This document shows positions 16,493 through 25,800 of a DNA stretch of 64,000 nucleotides, in pieces. Location: contig CAWEKD010000005.1 in NCBI GenBank assembly GCA_963809545.1, forward strand, positions 1,488,001 through 1,552,000. The letters run 5' to 3'. Source of the stretch: Natronosporangium sp035305625 (GTDB lineage Bacteria > Actinomycetota > Actinomycetes > Mycobacteriales > Micromonosporaceae). Numbering within the stretch: position 1 is the first letter of the stretch; each line of letters begins with the position of its first letter. The translations under genes and the position numbers were made by a program. The notes below the pieces were generated by a model. The model saw only the letters and a list, made by a program, of their open reading frames with translations. It was not told the origin of the DNA and searched no databases.

Positions 16493-16587
16493 GAGCGCTC
16501 AGGTAACATCTAGCGGGTTTTCCCGGCTGGAACGTCAGCCAGGGACGCCGACCAGCTCGCGTTAGCAGACCAGCCAGGATCAGGAAC

Positions 16588-17019
16588 ATGCCTCCCAAGA
16601 AGAAGCTCGTCACCACGTTCACGCTGCAGCTCCCGGCCGGCCAGGCCACACCGGCGCCGCCGGTCGGTCCGGCACTGGGTCAGCACGGCCTGAACATCAT
16701 GGAGTTCTGCAAGGCCTACAACGCCCAGACCGAGTCGCAGCGCGGCGACATCGTGCCGGCTGAGATCAGCGTGTACGAGGACCGCACCTTCAGCTTCGTG
16801 CTGAAGACCCCGCCGGCCGCGCAGCTGCTGCGTAAGGCCGCGGGCGTGGAGAAGGGTTCCGGTGTGCCCCACCGGGAAAAGGTCGGCGCGATCACCCGGG
16901 CGCAGCTGCGGGAGATCGCGCAGCGCAAGATGCCCGACCTCAACGTCAACGACCTGGAGGCCGCGGAGAAGGTGATCGCCGGCACCGCCCGGTCCATGGG
17001 CATCACCATCAACGACTGA
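16588..17019 (+). CDS. rplK: 50S ribosomal protein L11
   Basis: 143 residues, full length. The N-terminal domain has QLPAGQATPAPPVGPALGQHG (split by thiostrepton-type drugs at its two conserved prolines, both present), and the C-terminal domain binds the GTPase-centre rRNA. The 95-bp gap from nusG includes a small palindrome across the nusG stop. It is followed by rplA in the L11 operon. Confidence 0.97.
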   Translation: MPPKKKLVTTFTLQLPAGQATPAPPVGPALGQHGLNIMEFCKAYNAQTESQRGDIVPAEISVYEDRTFSFVLKTPPAAQLLRKAAGVEKGSGVPHREKVGAITRAQLREIAQRKMPDLNVNDLEAAEKVIAGTARSMGITIND

Positions 17020-17078
17020 CCGCCCAATTCCACGTGGGAGGGCCAGTGACGGCCCGCCGAGACCACCGGAGGGGAACA

Positions 17079-17795
17079 ATGAAGCGAGGCAAGCAGTACC
17101 GCGCGGCAGCAGCGCAGATCGACCGGGACCGGCTCTACACGCCGGAAGAGGCGATTCGGCTCGCCAAGGCGACCAGCACGACCAAGTTCGACGCCACAGT
17201 CGAGGTGGCGATGCGGCTCGGGGTCGACCCGCGGAAGGCGGACCAGATGGTTCGGGGCACCGTGAACCTCCCGCACGGCACCGGGAAGCCGGTGCGGGTG
17301 GTGGTGTTCGCGGTCGGGGAGAAGGCCGCTGAGGCCACCGAGGCCGGGGCCGACGCGGTCGGTTCGGATGATCTGGTCGCCCGGATCCAAGAGGGCTGGC
17401 TGGAGTTCGACGCCGCGATCGCCACGCCGGACCAGATGGCCAAGATCGGGCGGATCGCGCGGATCCTGGGTCCGCGGGGGCTCATGCCCAACCCGAAGAC
17501 CGGCACCGTGACGATGGACGTCGGCAAGGCGGTCTCGGAGATCAAGGGCGGGAAGATCAGCTTCCGGGTAGACAAGCACTCCAACCTGCACCTGGTGATC
17601 GGCAAGGCCTCGTTCACCAACGAGCGCCTGCTGGGTAACTACGCGGCGGTGCTGGAGGAGGTGCTGCGGGCCAAGCCGGCCGCCGCCAAGGGCCGCTACC
17701 TGAAGAAGATCACGATCAGCACCACCATGGGACCCGGTATTCCGGTCGATCCGAGCGTGACCCGGATCGAGCTGGCGGAGCCGGTTGCGGCCTGA
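17079..17795 (+). CDS. rplA: 50S ribosomal protein L1
   Basis: 238 residues from ATG 17079 (GGAGGGG at 17069-17075). Conserved KRGKQYRAA N-terminus and GPRGLMPNPKTGTVT, the L1 signature. It binds the 23S L1 stalk. In many bacteria L1 also represses its own operon. The frame is open back to 17034, but those residues are not L1-like. Confidence 0.97.
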   Translation: MKRGKQYRAAAAQIDRDRLYTPEEAIRLAKATSTTKFDATVEVAMRLGVDPRKADQMVRGTVNLPHGTGKPVRVVVFAVGEKAAEATEAGADAVGSDDLVARIQEGWLEFDAAIATPDQMAKIGRIARILGPRGLMPNPKTGTVTMDVGKAVSEIKGGKISFRVDKHSNLHLVIGKASFTNERLLGNYAAVLEEVLRAKPAAAKGRYLKKITISTTMGPGIPVDPSVTRIELAEPVAA

Positions 17796-17809
17796 CCTGG
17801 TCGCTCTCG

Positions 17810-18055
17810 TAAACTGAACCAGTTGTCCGGCCGGCGACGGCCGGTTCACCAACCACCCGTAGACCGCTGGTTACCGGCGTCCGCGGCGGGTTGCCCGGTG
17901 GGGCAGCCGCGGCGGAGGTCGGTCGAAGGCCCGCTCAGACGGGCGACCCGCGCAGGGAGGGCGGTGCGAATCGCTTGGTCTGTTCGCCCCGTGCGCCCTG
18001 CGCCCGGGGCGTTCGGCTGTCCGGGGCCAGCAACGGACACCGACGAAGGAGGGGC
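17810..18055 (+). promoter_or_regulatory. L10 leader region of rplJ-rplL
   Basis: A 260-bp non-coding gap before rplJ begins with TAAACT (17810-17815), a possible -10, 19 bp after TTGCGG (weak -35). It continues with GTAGACCGCTGGT and several GC-rich inverted repeats before the AAGGAGGGG ribosome site at 18047-18054. Position and length match the L10 leader RNA, to which the L10(L7/L12) complex binds to limit synthesis. The assignment rests mainly on context. Confidence 0.6.
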
Positions 18056-18586
18056 ATGGCGGTTCGCGAAGACAAGGTTGCCGCCGTGGCCGAGCTCACC
18101 GAGAAGTTCCGCGACTCGACAGCCACTGTGCTCACCGAGTACCGCGGGCTGACCGTGGGCGAGCTCAAGGAGCTGCGGCGGCAGCTGGGCGCCGGCGCCC
18201 AGTACAAGGTGACCAAGAACACCCTGGCGCGGCGGGCCGCGGCCCAGGCTGGCATTGACGGGTTGGACGGGCTGCTCACCGGCCCGACCGCCATCGCGTT
18301 CGTCACCGGGGATCCGGTGGAGGCGGCGAAGGGTCTGCGTGACTTCACCAAGGACCACCCGGCGCTGGTCATCAAGGGTGGGGTGTTCGAGGGCCGCACC
18401 ATCTCGGCGGATGAGGTCCGCCGGCTCGCCGACCTGGAGTCCCGTGAGGTGCTGCTGAGCAAGCTGGCGGGCGCCATGAAGGCGAATCTGAGCAAGGCGG
18501 CGGCGCTCTTCCAGGCGCCACTGGCCAAGACCGCCCGGGCGGCGGCCGCGCTCCGGGACAAGCGCGAACAAGAGCCCAACCAGTAG
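18056..18586 (+). CDS. rplJ: 50S ribosomal protein L10
   Basis: 176 residues from ATG 18056, with a perfectly placed AAGGAGGGG. The N-terminal rRNA-binding part has TVLTEYRGLTVGELKELR and YKVTKNTLARRA; the C-terminal helix that carries L7/L12 dimers ends in an Ala/Arg-rich segment. It forms the stalk base and is the autorepressor of its own leader. Confidence 0.97.
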   Translation: MAVREDKVAAVAELTEKFRDSTATVLTEYRGLTVGELKELRRQLGAGAQYKVTKNTLARRAAAQAGIDGLDGLLTGPTAIAFVTGDPVEAAKGLRDFTKDHPALVIKGGVFEGRTISADEVRRLADLESREVLLSKLAGAMKANLSKAAALFQAPLAKTARAAAALRDKREQEPNQ

Positions 18587-18613
18587 GAACGAGCGAGGGA
18601 GAGGACGCCTGCC

Positions 18614-19003
18614 ATGGCGAAGCTGAGCACCGAGGAGCTGCTCGAAGCTTTCAAGGAGATGACGCTGATCGAGCTCTCCGAGTTCGTGAAGCAGTTCGAG
18701 GAGACCTTCGACGTGACCGCCGCGGCGCCGGTTGCGGCGGTGGCGGCGGCGCCGGGTGCGGCCGCGGCCGCGGCCGAGGCCGAGCCGGAGAAGGACGAGT
18801 TCGACGTCATCCTGGAGAGCGACGGCGGCAAGAAGATCCAGGTCATCAAGGTGGTGCGGGAGCTGACCGGCCTGGGTCTGAAGGAGGCCAAGGACCTGGT
18901 GGAGGGGGCCCCGAAGCCGGTCCTGGAGAAGGTCAACAAGGAGACCGCGGACCAGGCCAAGGAGAAGCTGGAGGCCCAGGGGGCGAAGGTCACCCTCAAG
19001 TAA
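18614..19003 (+). CDS. rplL: 50S ribosomal protein L7/L12
   Basis: 129 residues. An N-terminal dimerisation helix (LLEAFKEMTLIELSEFVKQFE), an Ala-rich hinge (about 38-62), and a C-terminal factor-binding domain with KIQVIKVVRELTGLGLKEAKDLV. The multicopy stalk protein recruits EF-G and EF-Tu, both encoded later in this window. It lies 27 bp after rplJ. Confidence 0.97.
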   Translation: MAKLSTEELLEAFKEMTLIELSEFVKQFEETFDVTAAAPVAAVAAAPGAAAAAAEAEPEKDEFDVILESDGGKKIQVIKVVRELTGLGLKEAKDLVEGAPKPVLEKVNKETADQAKEKLEAQGAKVTLK

Positions 19004-19022
19004 CTCCGCGGACGTGGCGCGC

Positions 19023-19054
19023 ACCGGCCCGGTGGCATCGGTCACCGGGCCGGT
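19023..19054 (+). terminator. Hairpin between rplL and rpoB (attenuator/terminator)
   Basis: ACCGGCCCGGTG (19023-19034) pairs perfectly with CACCGGGCCGGT (19043-19054) around an 8-nt loop, 19 bp after the rplL stop. There is no T-run. Confidence 0.65.
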
Positions 19055-19171
19055 CCCATCTGATCCGCAAGATGGGGTTGACGTCGCGGTCCTGGGCAGG
19101 CACGCTGAGTACGGCGTGGCGGTGCCGTACGGTCGCCGAGTGCGGGCGACGCGACTGTTCATGCACGGGGC

Positions 19172-19200
19172 TGGACAGCGCGGAAGTGCTCGGCTACACT
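19172..19200 (+). promoter_or_regulatory. rpoBC promoter
   Basis: TGGACA (19172-19177), a 17-nt spacer and TACACT (19195-19200). The same -10 hexamer appears before tRNA-Trp and infA. Transcription would start near 19207. Confidence 0.65.
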
Positions 19201-19322
19201 GCTAGTTTGCGCTGCCTTCCTACTTGTACCGTGCCTAAATGTCCAGATTTGGGCATTAGGTGGGGACAGTCGGGGTGCGCGCAAACGGCCGTAAGCAGCA
19301 CTGGTCCTCGGAAGGACTTATC

Positions 19323-22300
19323 TTGGCAGCTCGCCCCGTGGAAAATCGCTCTGCGAAGACTGACTACAAGCCGCACCGTTCGAGCGCTTTCGCTCCGCGC
19401 CGAGTTTCCTTCGGGCGGATTACGGAACACCTGGAAGTGCCGGACCTGCTAGCGGTCCAGACCGAGTCGTTCGACTGGCTGATCGGCAACGAGGCCTGGC
19501 AGGCCCGGACCGCGGACGACCCACACGCGCGGAGTGGACTCGAGGAGATCCTCGACGAGATCAGCCCGATTGAGGACTTCTCGGGCACCATGTCGTTGTC
19601 CTTCTCTTCTCCTCGCTTCGACGAGGTCAAGGCCTCGATCGAGGAGTGCAAGGAGAAGGACCTCACCTACTGCGCTCCGCTCTTCGTCACCGCGGAGTTC
19701 ACCAACAACACCACCGGCGAGATCAAGAGCCAGACGGTGTTCATGGGGGACTTCCCGATGATGACGCCGAAGGGCACCTTCATCATCAACGGCACCGAGC
19801 GGGTGGTGGTCTCCCAGCTCGTGCGGTCCCCCGGCGTCTACTTCGACAAGCAGCCGGACAAGACCTCCGACCGGGATCTGACCAGCGTGAAGGTGATCCC
19901 TAGCCGGGGTGCCTGGCTGGAGTTCGACATCGACAAGCGGGACACCGTCGGGGTGCGGATCGACCGCAAGCGTCGGCAGGCGGTGACGGTCCTGCTCAAG
20001 GCGGGCGTCGAGTACGACCCGGAGACCGACCGGCTGATCGGGATGTCGGTCGACGAGATCCGGGAGCGGTTCGGCTGGTCCGAACTGATGATGGCGACCC
20101 TGGAGAAGGACCACATCACCACCCAGGACGAGGCGCTGCTGGACATCTACCGCAAGCTGCGTCCAGGGGAGCCGCCGACCCGGGAGAACGCCCAGACGCT
20201 GCTGCAGAACCTGTTCTTCAACCCGAAGCGGTACGACCTGGCCAAGGTCGGTCGGTACAAGTTCAACAAGAAGCTCGGCCTGGACGTGCCGATCACCACC
20301 GGGGTCCTCACCAAGGAGGACATCCTGGCGATCGTCGAGTACCTCATCCGGCTGCACGAGGGTGAGGACGGGTACGAGCCGGACGACATCGACCACTTCG
20401 GTAACCGGCGGATCCGGACCGTCGGCGAGCTCATCCAGAACCAGATCCGGGTGGGCCTGTCGCGGATGGAGCGGGTGGTCCGGGAGCGGATGACCACCCA
20501 GGACGTAGAGGCGATCACACCGCAGACCCTGATCAACATCCGCCCGGTGGTGGCGGCGATCAAGGAGTTCTTCGGCACCTCCCAGCTGTCCCAGTTCATG
20601 GACCAGACCAACCCGCTGGCGGGCCTGACTCACCGGCGCCGGTTGAACGCCCTCGGCCCCGGTGGGCTGTCCCGGGAGCGGGCCGGGCTGGAGGTCCGGG
20701 ACGTCCACCCGTCCCACTACGGCCGGATGTGTCCGATCGAAACTCCGGAGGGGCCGAACATCGGTCTGATCGGCGCCCTGGCCACCTTCGCCCGGGTCAA
20801 CCCGTTCGGGTTCATCGAGACGCCGTACCGGAAGGTGATCGACGGTAAGGTCACCGACCAGATCGAGTACCTCACCGCCGATGAAGAGGACCGGTACGTC
20901 AAGGCCCAGGCGAACACGCCGCTGAACCCCGACGGCAGCTTCGCTACCGACCGGGTGCTGGTGCGGCGGAAGGGCGGTGAGCTCGACTACGTGCCACCGT
21001 CGCAGGTCGACTACGTGGACGTGTCGTCCCGGCAGATGGTGTCGGTGGCCACGGCCATGATTCCGTTCCTGGAGCACGACGACGCCAACCGGGCCCTGAT
21101 GGGGGCCAACATGCAGCGGCAGGCGGTGCCGCTGCTGCGGGCGGAGGCTCCGCTGGTCGGTACCGGCATGGAGTTCCGGGCCGCGGTCGACGCCGGGGAC
21201 GTGGTGGTGGCCGAGGCCGGTGGGGTGGTGGAGGACGTCTGCGCCGACTACATCACCGTCCACCAGGACGACGGACACCGTCGGACCTACCTGCTGCACA
21301 AGTTCCGCCGGTCCAACTCCGGCTCCTGTGTCAACCAGCGCCCGATCGTCGACGAGGGCGACCGGGTGGAGGCCGGCCAGGTGATCGCCGACGGGCCGTG
21401 CACCTACAACGGTGAGATGGCGCTCGGTAAGAACCTGCTGGTCGCCTTCATGTCCTGGGAGGGCCACAACTACGAGGACGCGATCATCCTGTCCCAGCGG
21501 TTGGTGCAGGAGGACATCCTCACCTCGATCCACATCGAGAACCACGAGGTGGACGCCCGGGACACCAAGCTCGGCCCGGAGGAGATCACCCGCGACATCC
21601 CGAACGTCAGCGAGGAGATGCTGGCGGACCTGGACGAGCGCGGGATCATCCGGATCGGTGCCGAGGTGGAGCCCGGCGACATCCTGGTCGGCAAGGTCAC
21701 CCCGAAGGGTGAGACCGAGCTGACGCCGGAGGAGCGGCTGCTGCGCGCCATCTTCGGGGAGAAGGCCCGGGAGGTCCGGGACACCTCGCTGAAGGTGCCG
21801 CACGGTGAGTCCGGCACGGTGATCGGGGTGCGCACGTTCTCCCGGGATGACGGCGACGAGCTGTCTCCGGGCGTGAACGAGCTGGTCCGGGTCTACGTCG
21901 CTCAGAAGCGCAAGATCCAGGACGGGGACAAGCTCGCCGGCCGGCACGGGAACAAGGGTGTGATCGCCAAGATCCTGCCCGTGGAGGACATGCCCTTCCT
22001 GCCCGACGGCACCCCGGTGGACATTGTGCTCAACCCGCTGGGTGTGCCTGGCCGGATGAACATCGGTCAGGTGCTGGAGACCCACCTGGGATGGGTGGCC
22101 CACAGTGGCTGGCGGATCGACGGGGACGACGCCGAATGGAAGCGGGCGCTGCGTGCGATCGGCGCGGACGAGGCGGAGCCAGGCACCAACGTGGCGACCC
22201 CGGTGTTCGACGGCATCGAGGAGGACGAGCTCCGCGGCCTGCTCGCCAGCACCTTGCCGGATCGGGACGGTGACCGGCTGATCGACGACAACGGCAAGGC

Positions 22301-22808
22301 GCAGCTGTTCGACGGCCGGACCGGTGAACCGCTGCCGGACCCGATCGCGGTCGGCTACCTGTACATCCTCAAGCTGAACCACCTGGTGGACGACAAGATC
22401 CACGCTCGCTCCACCGGTCCGTACTCGATGATCACTCAGCAGCCGCTGGGTGGTAAGGCGCAGTTCGGTGGTCAGCGCTTCGGGGAGATGGAGTGCTGGG
22501 CCATGCAGGCCTACGGCGCCGCGTACGCGCTGCAGGAGCTGCTCACCATCAAGTCCGACGACGTCCTCGGCCGGGTGAAGGTGTACGAGGCGATCGTCAA
22601 GGGCGAGAACATCCCGGAGGCGGGGATCCCGGAATCGTTCAAGGTGCTGCTCAAGGAGCTGCAGTCGCTGTGCCTCAACGTGGAGGTGCTCTCCAGTGAC
22701 GGCATGGCGGTGGAGCTCCGCGAGACCGACGACGAGGTATTCCGGGCCGCCGAGGAACTCGGCATCGACCTGTCTCGGCGGGAGCCGAGCAGCGTCGAAG
22801 AAGTCTGA
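19323..22808 (+). CDS. rpoB: RNA polymerase beta subunit
   Basis: 1161 residues from TTG 19323, preceded by GGAAGGA at 19310-19316; actinobacterial rpoB commonly starts with TTG, and the in-frame extension to 19260 is not RpoB-like. All landmarks are present: RRVSFGRITEHLEVPDLL, the rifampicin pocket SQLSQFMDQTNP...THRRRLNALGPGG, GRMCPIETPEGPNIGLI, DGDKLAGRHGNKG and GGKAQFGGQRFGEME. Within the rifampicin region residue 442, which aligns with E. coli Ser531 (M. tuberculosis Ser450), is Asn, and the Ser522 position is Ala; the Asp516 and His526 equivalents are unchanged. Substitutions at Ser531 usually give rifamycin resistance. It is followed after 37 bp by rpoC. Confidence 0.98.
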   Translation: MAARPVENRSAKTDYKPHRSSAFAPRRVSFGRITEHLEVPDLLAVQTESFDWLIGNEAWQARTADDPHARSGLEEILDEISPIEDFSGTMSLSFSSPRFDEVKASIEECKEKDLTYCAPLFVTAEFTNNTTGEIKSQTVFMGDFPMMTPKGTFIINGTERVVVSQLVRSPGVYFDKQPDKTSDRDLTSVKVIPSRGAWLEFDIDKRDTVGVRIDRKRRQAVTVLLKAGVEYDPETDRLIGMSVDEIRERFGWSELMMATLEKDHITTQDEALLDIYRKLRPGEPPTRENAQTLLQNLFFNPKRYDLAKVGRYKFNKKLGLDVPITTGVLTKEDILAIVEYLIRLHEGEDGYEPDDIDHFGNRRIRTVGELIQNQIRVGLSRMERVVRERMTTQDVEAITPQTLINIRPVVAAIKEFFGTSQLSQFMDQTNPLAGLTHRRRLNALGPGGLSRERAGLEVRDVHPSHYGRMCPIETPEGPNIGLIGALATFARVNPFGFIETPYRKVIDGKVTDQIEYLTADEEDRYVKAQANTPLNPDGSFATDRVLVRRKGGELDYVPPSQVDYVDVSSRQMVSVATAMIPFLEHDDANRALMGANMQRQAVPLLRAEAPLVGTGMEFRAAVDAGDVVVAEAGGVVEDVCADYITVHQDDGHRRTYLLHKFRRSNSGSCVNQRPIVDEGDRVEAGQVIADGPCTYNGEMALGKNLLVAFMSWEGHNYEDAIILSQRLVQEDILTSIHIENHEVDARDTKLGPEEITRDIPNVSEEMLADLDERGIIRIGAEVEPGDILVGKVTPKGETELTPEERLLRAIFGEKAREVRDTSLKVPHGESGTVIGVRTFSRDDGDELSPGVNELVRVYVAQKRKIQDGDKLAGRHGNKGVIAKILPVEDMPFLPDGTPVDIVLNPLGVPGRMNIGQVLETHLGWVAHSGWRIDGDDAEWKRALRAIGADEAEPGTNVATPVFDGIEEDELRGLLASTLPDRDGDRLIDDNGKAQLFDGRTGEPLPDPIAVGYLYILKLNHLVDDKIHARSTGPYSMITQQPLGGKAQFGGQRFGEMECWAMQAYGAAYALQELLTIKSDDVLGRVKVYEAIVKGENIPEAGIPESFKVLLKELQSLCLNVEVLSSDGMAVELRETDDEVFRAAEELGIDLSRREPSSVEEV

Positions 22809-22845
22809 TCCACCGGGTTAGTAACCAGCCAGAAGGACATATCAA

Positions 22846-25800
22846 GTGCTTGATGTCAACTTCTTCGACGAGCTGCGGATCGGCCTAGCCACGGCGGACA
22901 GCATCCGGCAGTGGTCGCACGGCGAGGTGAAGAAGCCGGAGACCATCAACTACCGGACGCTCAAGCCCGAAAAGGACGGGCTGTTCTGCGAGAAGATCTT
23001 CGGCCCCACCCGGGACTGGGAGTGCTACTGCGGTAAGTACAAGCGGGTCCGGTTCAAGGGCATCATCTGCGAGCGCTGCGGCGTGGAGGTGACCCGCGCC
23101 AAGGTGCGCCGGGAGCGGATGGGGCACATCGAGCTGGCCGCGCCGGTGACCCACATCTGGTACTTCAAGGGAGTGCCGAGCCGGCTGGGCTACCTGCTCG
23201 ACCTGGCGCCGAAGGACCTCGAGAAGATCATCTACTTCGCCTCGTACGTGATCACCGAGGTGGACACCGAGGCCCGGCAGCGCGACCTGCCGACGATCGA
23301 GAACGAGATCGCGGCGGAGAAGCGCCAGCTGGAGAACGCCCGCGACGCCGAGATCGAGAAGCGGGCCGCCAAGCTCGAGGCCGACCTGGCCGAGCTGGAG
23401 GCCGAGGGGGCCAAGTCCGACGTTCGCCGCAAGGTCAAGGAGAGCGGTGAGCGGGAGATGCGGCAGATCCGGGACAAGGCGCAGCGGGAGATCGACCGGC
23501 TGGAGGAGGTGCTGGACACCTTCCGGAAGCTGGAGCCCAAGCAGCTGATCACGGACGAGCTGCTGTACCGGGAGCTGCGCGACCGGTTCGGCGAGTACTT
23601 CTCCGGTGGAATGGGGGCCGAGGCGATCAAGGCCCTGCTGGAGCGGCTCGACCTCGAGGCCGAGGCCGAGGAGCTGCGGGAGACCATCCGGACCGGTAAG
23701 GGGCAGCGGAAGATTCGGGCGCTGAAGCGGCTGAAGGTGGTCGCGGCGTTCCTGAACACCCGCAACTCCCCGATGGGGATGGTGCTGGACTGCGTCCCGG
23801 TGATCCCGCCGGACCTGCGCCCGATGGTGCAGCTGGACGGTGGTCGGTTCGCTACCAGCGACCTCAACGACCTCTACCGCCGGGTGATCAACCGGAACAA
23901 CCGGTTGAAGCGGCTGATGGACCTCGGTGCGCCCGAGATCATCGTCAACAACGAGAAGCGGATGCTGCAGGAGGCCGTGGACGCCCTGTTCGACAACGGG
24001 CGCCGGGGCCGACCGGTCACCGGGCCGGGCAACCGTCCGCTGAAGTCGTTGTCGGACATGCTCAAGGGCAAGCAGGGCCGGTTCCGGCAGAACCTGCTGG
24101 GTAAGCGGGTCGACTACTCCGGCCGGTCGGTGATCGTGGTCGGGCCGCAGCTGAAGCTGCACCAGTGCGGTCTACCCAAGAGCATGGCGATCGAGCTGTT
24201 CAAGCCGTTCGTCATGAAGCGGCTGGTCGACCTCAACCACGCCCAGAACATCAAGTCCGCTAAGCGGATGGTGGAGCGGCAGCGGCCGGTGGTCTGGGAC
24301 GTGCTGGAAGAGGTGATCCGGGAGCACCCGGTCCTGCTCAACCGGGCACCCACCCTGCACCGGCTGGGGATCCAGGCGTTCGAGCCGCAGCTGGTGGAGG
24401 GTAAGGCGATCCAGATCCACCCGCTGGTCTGCACCGCGTTCAACGCCGACTTCGACGGTGACCAGATGGCGGTACACGTACCGCTGTCGGCGGAGGCCCA
24501 GGCCGAGGCCCGGATCCTGATGTTGTCCAGCAACAACATCCTCAAGCCGGCCGACGGTAAGCCGGTGACCATGCCCACCCAGGACATGATCATCGGGCTG
24601 TACCACCTGACCCATGTGAAGCCGGACGCCCCGGGCGCCGGTCGGGCGTTCAGCTCCGACGCCGAGGCGCAGATGGCGTACGACGCCAAGGAGCTGCACC
24701 TGCAGGCGCCGATCACCCTGCGGCTGCGGGGCTACACCGAGATCGACAACGGGGATGGGTCGTGGACTCCGCCGGAGGACTGGCAGCCCGGTGACCCGAT
24801 CACCGTGGAGACGACGCTCGGCCGGGTGCTGTTCAACGAGGCGCTGCCGGAGGGCTACCGGTTCATCAACTACGAGGTCCGGCGGCCGCAGCTGTCGGTG
24901 ATCGTCAACGACCTGGCCGAGAAGTACCCGAAGGTGGATCTGGCCGCCTCGCTGGACGCGCTGAAGGAGGCCGGCTTCCACTGGGCCACGTGGTCGGGGG
25001 TGACCATCAGCATCAGCGATGTGGTGGCGCCGCCGTCCAAGGCCACCATCCTGGAGCGGTACGAGCAGGAGGCCGAGCGGATCGACAAGCAGTATCAGCG
25101 CGGCCTGATGACCTCCGAGGAGCGTCGGGGCGAGCTGATCGAGATCTGGACCCGGGCGACCAATGAGGTGGCCCAGGAGATGGAGAAGGCGCTGCCCACC
25201 GACAACCCGCTGTGGAAGATGATCCACTCGGGTGCGCGGGGTAACCTGCTCCAGCTCCGGCAGATCAGCGCGATCCGGGGCCTGGTGGCCAACCCGAAGG
25301 GTGAGATCATCCCGCGGCCGATCAAGTCGTCCTACCGGGAGGGTCTGACCGTGCTGGAGTACTTCATCTCCAGCCACGGTGCCCGGAAGGGTCTGGCCGA
25401 CACCGCCCTGCGGACCGCGGACTCCGGGTACCTGACCCGGCGGCTGGTCGACGTGTCGCAGGACGTGATTGTCCGGGAGGAGGACTGCGGCACCGACCGG
25501 GCGATCCAGATGCCGGTGGCCCAGCGGACCGCCGACGGTCAGCTGGTGGTACACGAGCACGCCGAGACCGGGGTGCACGCCCGTACCCTGGCCGAGGACG
25601 CGGTGGACGCCGACGGCAACGTGGTGGTTGCCAAGGGCACCGACCTCAACTCGATGCTGGTGCAGCGGCTGGTCGACGCCGGGATCGAGACGGTGCGGGT
25701 GCGCAGCGTGCTTACCTGCGAGTCCAAGCTCGGGGTCTGTGCGGTCTGCTACGGCCGGTCCCTGCCCACCGGCAAGCTGGTCGACGTCGGCGAGGCGGTC

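Larger units (their letters stand above)
19004..19322 (+). other. rplL-rpoB intergenic region (319 bp)
   Basis: No gene is seen. It holds the hairpin at 19023-19054, the rpoBC promoter at 19172-19200 and a leader of about 115 nt before the TTG start of rpoB. The hairpin would reduce read-through so that rpoBC is expressed at a lower level than the ribosomal genes. Confidence 0.6.

Noticed and set aside
19260..19322. Longer rpoB start at 19260
   Set aside because: The extra 21 residues are not RpoB-like; the TTG at 19323 has a good ribosome site and the family N-terminus.
19449..22403. 984-codon minus-strand open frame inside rpoB
   Set aside because: Composition is His/Val/Asp-rich as expected from reverse reading of rpoB; no start signal or similarity.
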